Positions 48,061 through 64,000 of a DNA stretch of 64,000 nucleotides are shown piece after piece. The DNA comes from Amia ocellicauda (taxonomy: Eukaryota; Chordata; Actinopteri; Amiiformes; Amiidae). The translations under genes were made by a program, and so were the position numbers. The notes under the pieces are model-generated. The model had not been told where the DNA came from. It saw only the letters and a program-made list of their open reading frames with translations, and ran no database searches. The number at the start of each line of letters is the position of its first letter. The first letter of the stretch is position 1. Location of the stretch: contig NC_089852.1 of the NCBI RefSeq assembly GCF_036373705.1, positions 30,008,707 through 30,072,706 on the forward strand, read 5' to 3'.

Positions 48061-51000
48061 TTGTTTTTTTTCCCCTCTCTTCTGCACTTCCACCACAAAC
48101 TATACAATCTGTTCAGAGTTGTCAGTGTGGGCTTGTGAGATGAACTCCTCAATGGAGTTTCTTTTTATTTTTTATTTTTTACAATGTTCCTGTGAAATGG
48201 GATGTTTGTGGCCTCAGGCTGTGGCTTGTGCTGAAATCATGTTAGCGTTTCTAATTTTCCCTCCTCGTTAAACAGGTCAGTGTTTCCTCCGGCTCACAGT
48301 TTCTGTGCTGCACACTGCGAGGCTCTCTTACGAATAAAGCAAAGATGGGCTCTGTGTGGAGATGCCTCTGAATAGAAGGCAGGGCAGAGCAAAGGCAGAG
48401 CTGTGGCTCTGGGTTTCAGTACCAAAGTGTGTGCTGTCAGTGTGTGTCAGAGCAGACCAGGCAGGCAGAGGGGAAGGGGGCGCAGTGATTCAAGGTTTTA
48501 TCACCCGAGGCCAGCAGGAGCTGCCTATCCTCCTCTGGCTCATTTTATTAGAGCCATATTTTATTATGTATATAATCTTTTGTCCTTCTTTGTTTGGTTT
48601 AATACTGTGTATGATTACAGGGCTATAAACCTGGCACCTGCTGCTGTCACCACCTCCACCAGCCTCCCAGAGACAGAGCAGGGCCTCACGTTCTGACCTT
48701 TCTGACATCACTGACCATTCCAGAACTGAAATAGATTGGGAGGTTTTCTCTAGCTTTGCCCTATAAAGGGTGTTTTAAATTATGAATACACAAACTCTGT
48801 CTTGTGTCATAAAATGCAGGCAGGTTACAAACAAGGAAAAAATTAAGAATAATGGGAATTCACCCCTAAGATGAGGAGAAAGCAGCAGCTCAGAGCACTG
48901 GGACAGCTGTGTGTGCTGCAGGGACGGTGCAGCCCTCAGGGCAGACCTCTGTGTGTGATGGGCGGTTCAGGGCATCAAGTTCTCCTGCTCTGCTCTCACC
49001 GCACTGTGTGACCTGTAACCTTAATCGGACATTTTGACGTGCGTGAAAATAACCAGATTGATAAGGTCGGGGAACAGAGCAGTCAAATGTTAGCTTCTCA
49101 CCCCCCCCATCCTCCTCCTCTTCCCTCAGGTGTTTCCTTACACTAACTTACAGGCGTTTCCTGACTGCACAGAACAGCTTGACTGTAAAGTGGGAAATCC
49201 TTCCAGATGTTGCAGCTGTGCGAAGGACCTGTTTCCCCAGGTCTGCAGCCTTTCCTCTGTAGGCGTCTCCGAGCTCCCTGACAGACTTCCCTTTGCTGCT
49301 TTTCTCCTCCCTTCAGTTTGCAGGGAAAAGCGGCTGTCTGCGTGTGTGCACGTGTGTGTTTTGTGTCTCTGGGCTGTATGTTAGTGTGCGGGGGCTGTTC
49401 GGCTGTGTGTGCGTTTGTGTTTGCGGAGGTTCAGTGCTACGAAGGTGCAGCATCAAGAGAATAGCGCAGAGGTTTGTGTCAGTTATTCAGTCACACTTAG
49501 AGACCACAGACAGAGAGAGCCACGATCAGAGCCCTGGAGCCGGGCAGCATCACAGTGCGGGATTGTTGTGCCCTACCAGACTGGCACCATCCACAGGTGT
49601 GCCCCTGTAGTGCCTCTGGGCTGGATTCAGCGCCTCACTCAGCAGCTCTTTCAGGTGCTGAGGGCGTTCCTCCTCTCTGGGGGACTGTGCGACAGTGTGG
49701 GGCCGATGCGAGTGGAGATCAGAGATGCCGCTGATCTGGGTGCTGGCAGACCTGCGGAGAGCTGAGTGCCAAGCTGGTATCAGAGCCCTGGTACTGGCTA
49801 TGATTGTCCTATGCCATCTTGCGCGGGTCATAACAGGGACATCTCATTTACCTCCTCTGATCCACCTCTCACATTCAAATTCATATTCAAAATTAGCTTT
49901 ATTGGCATGACAAGTTCACACAAGTGTTGCCAAAGCTTTTACAGATAGGAGAGAGGTAGATCTTCACTTTCTCCTTCCTCTGCCCTTCCTTTCCCTTCTC
50001 TCTCTCCTCTATTTTCTCTTTCCTCTATCTTCTTGCTCCCCTCTTTCTTCTCTGTTATCTCTTCTCTCTTTCCCTTTCCTCCCCCAACTCTTTCCCTCTC
50101 CCACTGCAGTAGAGCTGTAAGGGAAAAGCCTGAGAGAGAGGAGAGGGGAGAGGAGGAAAGAGAGACAGAGAGAGAGAAAATAGAGAGAATAGGGAAGCGG
50201 GAGAGAGGAAGCTGTAACCTGATGTCTTCCTCAGCCCGATTGAGATACAAGCTGTGAGGAGAGGCAGGAGGCTGGGTTGCTTTTTTATTTTTTATTTTAT
50301 TTGTGTTTTTTCCCCTCTGCCCGTCAAAACAAGCCAGTCGCCCCTCCTCGCTGCCCCACTATCGACCTCCTCTCAGACGTGCCTTGGGCAGACGGGCATG
50401 CATTGCAGAAGGAGGAGCTGCTGTTATTCCTGGATCAATGTTTACCTACTGATGCGCCTGCCTCCGTTAGTCAAGACATCTCATATCACCTCCTCCCCCC
50501 CCTCCGCTGTACAGGAGACAGTAAATTCCTATTTTTAATCCCAGCTGAGTGTGAGGTGTGTGTGAGCTCTGCGCTCGGGAGGTTTTTCCTGCAGCCAGAG
50601 AGAGTGATGTTGAGAGACACACCGGTTACCTTGGCAACCTGCCTAACAATGGAGCGGTTGTCAGGGCCGTGTCTGCGCAGGAGGCGTTGCACATCTTCTC
50701 CGCTCCGCTCTGGTCCGGCTCCTTTTTCTGTCTTCATTCCTTGTCTTGCTGGTCCCTCCATTGCAATAGCACTGTGAACTTCACACAAGTAAAAATACAT
50801 TTTATCATATAATTTGACGAGTGTCGTGTTTATGGAGAGAGACAATTCGGTACACCAGTCTTGGAGACACAGTCCAGTACAGCAGGGTCTTCAGCCCTGG
50901 TCCTGGAGAGGCAGTCCATCAAACCAAGTGCAGATGGCATAGCTGTTCAAAATAACGTTCAGTTATGATCAGTAATTTAAAAACAAACATATTAAAATCT

Positions 51001-51500
51001 CCCTGCAGTCAGATCAACCATCCCCCCAAGAATAAAGTGCTGAAACAGTAGAGCCATTAATTCAATGTATTTATTTACCCCATTTAGCAGGAAGTGTTCT
51101 GCAACCACTCTCATGCAAAAAGAGATATATTTGTATTGACTGGGGCTTTCCAGGCCTGTCACCTGACTGCAGAGACTCCACACACACACACACACACACA
51201 CACACTGAAGAGGGCCCTGTTTTGCCCGCTGCAAAACTGTAAATCTCTGTAAAACTAAATGAACAAAGGTGAAAAAAGAATCTGGGCAGACGGCAGAGTG
51301 GAAGTGGGGGGGAAGCCTGTCCCCAGTGCCGTGCTCTGCCTGGCGGCTGCCCATCCAGCAGCGCTCAGCGGTGCCGCCTGTCTGGTATCGATCTGAGATT
51401 ATATTGTGTTGCGGCCGCTTTGTGGCGTGCAGTCTGATGAAGAGTCCCAGCGAGAGGGTTAGAGTTACTGAACAGTGCTGAGCAGAGCTCTCCTCACTGC
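48060..51500. other. lnx2 intron 1, distal part, no gene seen
   Basis: Average-composition intron with purine/pyrimidine-rich stretches at about 49,960-50,200 and a CA run at about 51,180. No exon of another gene is recognised. Confidence 0.5.
49873..49946. repeat. Interspersed repeat fragment (fish)
   Basis: CAAATTCATATTCAAAATTAGCTTTATTGGCATGA-like sequence followed by GTGTTGCCAAAGC resembles a dispersed fish repeat with an AGCTTTATTGGCATGA core. Family name not assigned. Confidence 0.5.
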
Positions 51501-51508
51501 AGCTCTAA

Positions 51509-51509
<1 letters not shown>

Positions 51510-51591
<82 letters not shown>
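51510..51591. repeat. (CA)n microsatellite, 41 units
   Basis: Perfect CA dinucleotide run of 82 bp. Confidence 0.97.
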
Positions 51592-51592
<1 letters not shown>

Positions 51593-51859
51593 GACTCTGC
51601 TGCTGGGGGGGCTCTTCCCATTCACTGTGCCGGTCCTGACAGAATGTACAGCACATGACAGTCCCTCACTGGTGGTTGTTAAGGGCAGTATCGATATGAT
51701 GTGTAAGACAAAACAATGCCTTCTCTGAGCAGCTCTTACTTTTTAATTACCTGTCAGTCTGACAGCTTGTACACCTATTTGCTCATCCGTCTATCCATCC
51801 ACTCACCTGCAGGCTGAGAGAGAGGCATCCCCATCGCACCTCCAGCGCAGCCAGGCTGT

Positions 51860-51940
51860 GTTGATCAGGAACGATGCCTGTTTAAAAGGCACTTAATTAA
51901 CAGCTAATACACATTGTTTAATTGGGAGGCCGCTGATGGT
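51860..51940. promoter_or_regulatory. Small homeodomain-site cluster
   Basis: GGCACTTAATTAACAGCTAA and GTTTAATTGGG within 60 bp, 450 bp upstream of the first coding exon. Weak candidate. Confidence 0.22.
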
Positions 51941-52149
51941 GCCGGGTCTGTCCTCCTCAGGAGGCCCCCGTTGAGGTCCAGCTGCAGCCACCTGCTCGGC
52001 CTCTCTGTCCTGGTGTCAGAGCACAGTATGTCCAGTGCAGTCCTTTCCACGCCGCTACTGTCTACTGTCGTTTGTTTATTTTACCTGATATTTCGCTTTT
52101 CATTTTCCTTGTTCCCTCAAAGGCAGGAACTCACTCTGCCTGTGTTTCC

Positions 52150-52365
52150 CCCGTGTCCATCTGTCCCCACCTTCTCCTCCAGCTCTGTGTGCATCTGTCC
52201 CCGCCTGCTGCTACAGCTCTGTGTCTTTCTGTCCCCACTTGCTCCTCCAGCTCTGTATCCGTCTGTTCCCATCCGCTCCTCCAGCTCTGTGTGTGTCTGT
52301 CCCCGCCTGCTCTTCCAGCTCTGTATCCGTCTGTTCCCGTCCGTTCCTCCAGCTCTGTGCTGATG
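52150..52365 (+). repeat. 34-bp minisatellite upstream of lnx2 exon 2
   Basis: The word AGCTCT recurs exactly every 34 bp at 52181, 52215, 52249, 52283, 52317 and 52351. Each unit is pyrimidine-rich (TCTGTCCCC, CTCCTCCAG) and ends in CAG, so each looks like a weak 3' splice site. The array ends about 25 bp before the real acceptor. Confidence 0.93.
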
Positions 52366-52584
52366 TGTGTTTCTCGCTCTCTTTCCAGGACTATGAGGCA
52401 GTCGGCCCCAGCAAGAGGTCTGCTCGGCCCGTTGACAAAAGCAGTGTGAGAGAGAGCGATGGAGGGCCGTGGCCGGGGGGGGCAGTGAGGTGCACTCTCT
52501 GGCCGCGGACGAGGAGGAGGAGGAAGAGGAGGAGGAAGAAGAAGGAGAGAGAGGAGGGAGAGGGCAGCGCTGTGCTGGGGCATG

Positions 52585-59404
<6,820 letters not shown>

Positions 59405-61386
59405 TCGTGGCCCCAGGGAGAGGGGGGGCATGTGGGACCGTCGCTGCGCTGCTGCCTGGAGGGGCTGGTGTAGCAGGCTACACTGAAACACGGCCAGGCA
59501 GGCTGGCACCACTGTTCAGCTCTTGTTTTTTTTCTTTTCTGTTTTTTTGTGACTTTGTGGAAAAAGAGAAACATTTAGTTTTTTTGTTTTCAGATTTTGT
59601 TTTGGTTTTGTTTGTTTTTCGTTCTCCACCAAATATTTCTTATGAGGTTTTCTGGACACTCCGGGAGGGGGCATGACAGCGTCCTGTACCGGATCTCAGT
59701 ACCACGCCATCCCTGGCCTTCCTGAGCCCAGCCTAATGGCCCGCCTGAACCTGGCACTGCAGTGCGGGATCGAGCAGCAGAGGCTGGCAGAGGAGCTGTT
59801 CTGTGTTGATTGTCGGCCATTGTTGATTAACTCCTGACACCGGGATTCTCTGACTTGCTGTCTCTGAATGTTATTTTCTTGCTGTTGTTCTTGTTGTTGT
59901 GGTCGTTTTGCTTTCGTTCGCTCTGTTTGGCTTTGCGTTTTCGGGGAGCGCGGAGATGGCCAGGCACCGGTGTCCTGGTTACACCAGGAGCTCTGCCTCC
60001 TACACTCCCCCGCAGCTGGGTGGAGTATTCTCTCCAAAGGCTACTAAAGCAAAATGTTCAGTCCTGAGTGCAGAGCTGGTTCTTCCTCGATCGCTTGCTG
60101 CGGCTGGGCAAGACCATCCCTGCGCCAGGCCGGCCCTGAGACAAATGTACTGCGTCTCACTGCACTCACTTTGGCGTAACGCTTCCTGGTAAAGAAAAGC
60201 TTCATCTGCATCCAGGAGTAGAACTGGATCTATACACATGGGCCAGGAGCAGAGGGCTTCTGTTCCCACCCTGCCAGTCTTCCCCAGAGCAGCTGTGCTG
60301 CCGCAGGCCGGTGCTCCGGGCGCTGCTCTCTGGCAGGGGTGTATTCCAGCACTGTCCATGTTGAACGTTGCAGCTGCGTTACTGCTCATACTTGCCCAGT
60401 GACCTCTGACCCCATGCACCCCTGGTGCAGAACAGCGCCTCAAGTTTATTCTTCCGTGCTTTCGGGGGAGACAGCATGAATGGCAGAGCAGGAGGAAGAC
60501 CAGTCCGCTAGTCTGTCCCTCTGTCTGTCTGTCTGTCTGCCCAGTCTCGCTCACAGGGGACGGACCTTGATTCTGGAAAGAGCTGCTGCTGCTGTTCTGC
60601 CAACAACTGCCCTTTTTTTGTACAAGAAGAAGAAAAAAGAGAGAGATGATAGAGATGAAAGCAAAATGTGTTTGTTGAGTTCAGTCTTGGGTTGTCCTCA
60701 GTGCCTACTCAGTGCCATGTTTCATACTGCCCCAGTGTGTCCTAGCTAGTAGTGTCTGTGTCTTCAGGGTAGGCTCGGGGGTCCTGTGATGGAGTGGAGG
60801 GGTGGTGGAGGCAGAGGAAGAGGAGGCACAATGGTCTGGGAAGCTGCCTCCTAAACTCACCTAATGTAATCTGGGCTTCATTCGGCCCCAGCAGCTCAGT
60901 GGCCGGCTGCCCACGCTCCCAGAAGCATTATGTTCCTCGTGCTGTATAACAACAAGCCGCCTCCTAGCTACCCAGCCCCTCCCACATTCCCTGGAGAGCC
61001 TACTGTCATTCTCTAAACTCCTAGTTTCATAGGTGTTGGGGTGTTTTTTTTAAGACGGTGGTGTTAAAGATCAGCATACTGCAGGGATCCATTTTCAGCC
61101 AAACCCTGTCTGGATCCTCTCTCGGGCTGTGCCAAGACTGAAGGGGGACTTTATCTTTTGATAGTTTCAAGTGATTTAAAAAATGCTGTTTTGAATTCTT
61201 CTTTGTCCATCCTGTTTTCTGATCGTCATCCGTAATTAATCATTCTTCCTGTTAGCGGCGTATCAAATCTGGGTGAGGACGGGGTGATGTTTTTCCAGTG
61301 TCAATTATGTTCTTGTATTTTTCTGCACTCATGCTGTGTGTCCACCGCATGGCGACCTCTCTCTCCACACATGAGTGAGTGTGTAC

Positions 61387-61388
<2 letters not shown>

Positions 61389-61423
<35 letters not shown>

Positions 61424-61436
61424 GGGGGGGGGGGGA
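61389..61436. repeat. (GT)n followed by poly-G
   Basis: GT dinucleotide run passing into a G homopolymer inside the lnx2 3' UTR. Confidence 0.95.
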
Positions 61437-61823
61437 GTGTGCAGGTCCCGTGTTCAGGTCCCGTGTTCAGGTCCACAGGAAAGGAAGAGAACCGCCCTTC
61501 CCTCCACTCCACTGGGCTGTTGTTCCTCGGCAGTGAGGAGATCGTGTCCCTTTGTCCTCCAGGCCAGCAGTGTGACAGGGGGCTGGCATTCCAGCTGTGC
61601 AGGCAGTAAAGAAGCCATTGTGTGTGGAAATGGACAAGGAAGCCCTTCCTCATGCCAACACAAAAGTTTGTTCTTGTTTTGTTTTTTCCATCCAAATTCC
61701 AAAGTCGGACCATTTTGATGCGCATCTCTGATTTCATGTACTTTCTAATGCATTCTCTCTGTATGTGCTGCAGTATGGGGTGTGTAACACCAGAAAGTGT
61801 CAAAGTTTGCAATTTTTTATTAC

Positions 61824-61837
61824 AATAAATAAATAAA
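61824..61837 (+). terminator. lnx2 poly(A) signals
   Basis: Three overlapping AATAAA hexamers at 61824, 61828 and 61832 in an AT-rich stretch 2.4 kb after the stop codon. Confidence 0.6.
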
Positions 61838-61849
61838 ACTTGATGAAAA

Positions 61850-63790
61850 TCAGAGCCACAGTGTGATTGTAGCATAGGTCTGCATTCCCACATCCTGTTC
61901 CTCTGTGTTTTGGTATGAGCTGGACTGAAGCTGCTCATGCTGTTGGGGTGAATTTCAGAAACTGGGTGATCAGAGGTGATCAGAGCGCGAACAGAGAGTG
62001 AACAGAGGCAGGGTGAGAGCTTTCAAATCCGTGTTGAGATTTGTGAGATCTCTGTCGTGGGCAGGATTCTCGTTGGGGGTTAGTGTAATCCCGCAGGAGA
62101 GCCGTTTGTGATGTGTAAGCCCTGCCTGAAGAGCACGAGTCCCTGTTACACAACCCCGTGTGCAGAAGAGCAGCCAGCTGCCAAGAGGAGGATCTCTGTG
62201 ACACACCGCCGACCTGCGGCTCTTGCTGGGCCCCTCTGGACAGAGATATGGGGCAGATCCAACCGGACAATTGTCCAGGGCCCAAAACTCTATAGGAGGA
62301 CGTTATAATACACAATCCTATTTCCTTTTAATTGGTCTGCATGTGAGAACATGCAGAGTTTTGTTCTCTTGCAAGATCTCTATTATTATTATTATGTCTG
62401 CTAAACATGAACTCCTGCTACAGTTCTTGCACTACACACACCAAACTTCATACGTTCACCACGAAACCTAGTGTGCCGCTTGTGCTTTTTGAATGATTAA
62501 TAATTACTGGTTTATAATCATTAGAAAAAACCCAAAATCCCATTGACACAACAGTGGAACCCTCAAAATTCCATTCCTGGCACAGCACATTCTATTGCCA
62601 ATCTCTGCATTGCTGTGCTGCATCATGATATCCCATTAAAATACTATATTAATATTAATACTTCTACTACTAATAATAATGTAGTATATATTATATGTAA
62701 TTATTCCGTTTTGAGCAGCTTTTGTATTATGACACTTCATTAAAAACATATAGGCTACATACTTTTGTCCATTCTCTATAAATATCCTTATCCTATAATC
62801 TGTACTTATCATTATTTACTACTATTACTAATAACAATACACGCTCCTTAATCTGCTGCTGCTTCTGCTACTTCTTCCCTAATAATATTAAAAAGTAGAA
62901 GAGGAAGCAGAAGCTTTGGGGGGTTGTGTGCAGTAATGTGATCAGACTTGTAGTTGTGCCTTACTATGGTAAAAACGTAGAGAAAAGTAGTATGGTGTTG
63001 TGTGGTGAATATCAAGTTATCATTTGGTTTACCATGGTACAATTACCATAAAGTGGACTGTGATGTATCATGGTAAACACAGTTAAGTGGTGTAGTGTAA
63101 AAACACAGTAAAGTGTGGAGTGGTGTACTGTGGAAGCCATTAGCACAGGTACATGTAAGCAAAAAGTAGTCGCATGCAAAGTATCTTCAGGTATTTCAAC
63201 TTCTAGTTCAGGTGTGTCCAAACTTTTTGCTTTGAGGGCCATGTCAGGCAATCTGGGACAATAAACAGCAACGTACTGTTACACCGTGTACACATCACTG
63301 CCGAAATAAACATCAATATATCCATCTATAATAGCCTGACCCTACAGTGTTAACGAACAGTTATAGAAAATATCAATTTTACTCACCATCAAGTGTCTGG
63401 ATGCGATCAGAAGCTGGGCGGTGTCAGCGCTCTCGCCACAAGCAATTGAATAAAGTCAAAACGGCATCCCTTTGAGACAGCTGCTGTAGTTCCTCGCCAG
63501 ATCCCCTGTCCTCCTGTATTCCGTGCTAGGATGTGATATTCAGAAACGCCTGCTTCTTTTCTCGACACACAATATCCACTATCTTGCAGACGCACCGCTT
63601 TATATGTGTCCATGCTGTGCGCTCACTTCACAGCTCGCACGACATTGAATTGTTTCATTACTGCCGCTGTTTCTTGGCAAATTAAGCAAACACAATTAAC
63701 TTTATGTTCTGTAAAAATATATATACTCATAGAGCCACCGGTCTTGGAATCAACGACCAATCATTATTTTTAGGAGAGTGCCGTTTTTAA
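61850..63790. other. Intergenic DNA downstream of lnx2
   Basis: AT-rich with short microsatellites and TACCATGGTA-type palindromic words near 63,030. No coding exon is recognised. Confidence 0.5.
63213..63260. mobile_element. Possible hAT-type transposon end
   Basis: CAGGTGTGTCCAAACTTTTT followed by a GAGGGCCATGTCAGG-like stretch resembles the terminal repeat of hAT/Charlie-type elements. The other end and a target duplication were not found, so this is tentative. Confidence 0.3.
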
Positions 63791-63796
63791 TTACAT

Positions 63797-64000
63797 CAGC
63801 CATAACATTATGACCACTGACAGGTGAAGTGAATAACACTGATAATCTCGTTATCATGGCACCTGTCAGTGGGTGGGATATATTAGGCAGCAAGTGAACA
63901 TTTTGTCCTCAAAGTTGATGTGTTAGAAGCAGGAAAAATGGGCAAGCGTAAGGATCTGAGCGACTTTGACAAGGGCCACATTGTGATGGCTAGACGACTG
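63797..64000 (+). mobile_element. Tc1/mariner element, 5' part, cut by the window edge
   Basis: CAGCCATAACATTATGACC and the following sequence repeat, in the opposite orientation, the end of the element at 24.29-25.16 kb. A start codon at 63938 opens [20 protein letters not shown], the same transposase N-terminus as that copy with a few differences. The extreme terminal bases look degraded. Whether the copy is intact cannot be judged, because the window ends after 21 codons. Confidence 0.88.

Larger units (their letters stand above)
35987..52388 (+). other. lnx2 intron 1 (16.4 kb)
   Basis: Intron predicted between the noncoding first exon and the first coding exon. It holds microsatellites, two copies of one ancient interspersed repeat and several repeat-free blocks that may be regulatory. 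No coding exon of another gene is recognised. Confidence 0.5.
59405..61850 (+). other. lnx2 3' UTR
   Basis: About 2.4 kb from the stop to a cluster of poly(A) signals. It includes T-rich stretches near 59,520-59,630 and a GT/G run at about 61,390-61,436. No other gene is recognised here. Confidence 0.65.

Overview
The window is vertebrate nuclear DNA, most likely from a ray-finned fish. The genes have introns with GT/AG junctions. The DNA carries Tc1/mariner transposons, an L2-type LINE, a tRNA-derived SINE with an L2-type tail, and many long microsatellites. An interspersed repeat at 41.27 kb looks like one I associate (from memory only) with early-branching ray-finned fishes such as gar, bowfin and sturgeon, but I cannot name the species.

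Three protein-coding genes can be read. gsx1 (minus strand, 2.39-3.39 kb, two exons) is a ParaHox homeobox gene. polr1d (minus strand, 29.56-35.27 kb, three coding exons) is present in the form that matches the alternative human isoform 2. lnx2 (plus strand, first coding exon 52.39 kb, stop 59.40 kb, poly(A) signals near 61.83 kb) encodes a RING plus four-PDZ E3 ubiquitin ligase. Order and relative orientation (lnx2 and polr1d diverging, then gsx1 in the same direction as polr1d) are those of the mammalian LNX2-POLR1D-GSX1 flank of the ParaHox cluster. pdx1 and cdx2 would be expected beyond the left edge.

Layout: 1-1.7 kb, simple repeats downstream of gsx1; 1.75-3.55 kb, gsx1; 3.6-29.5 kb, intergenic DNA with candidate conserved regulatory blocks (TAAT-rich islands, a CTCF-like site at 8.33 kb), a 68-bp satellite, a SINE and two dead Tc1 elements; 29.5-35.3 kb, polr1d with an L2 LINE in intron 1; 35.3-36.0 kb, a GC-rich divergent promoter shared by polr1d and lnx2; 36-52.4 kb, the large first intron of lnx2 with repeats and more candidate regulatory blocks; 52.4-61.85 kb, the lnx2 coding exons and 3' UTR, with several minisatellites in the introns; 61.9-64 kb, repeats, ending inside another Tc1-like element.

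The genes do not form a pathway. gsx1 is a developmental transcription factor, while polr1d and lnx2 are broadly used genes that may hold gsx1 control elements in their introns (inference). I found no wholly new system. The most notable points are the missing RPAC2-core exon of polr1d, an extra symmetric exon in lnx2, two minisatellites flanking the first lnx2 coding exon, and a SINE and LINE that share a 3' tail.
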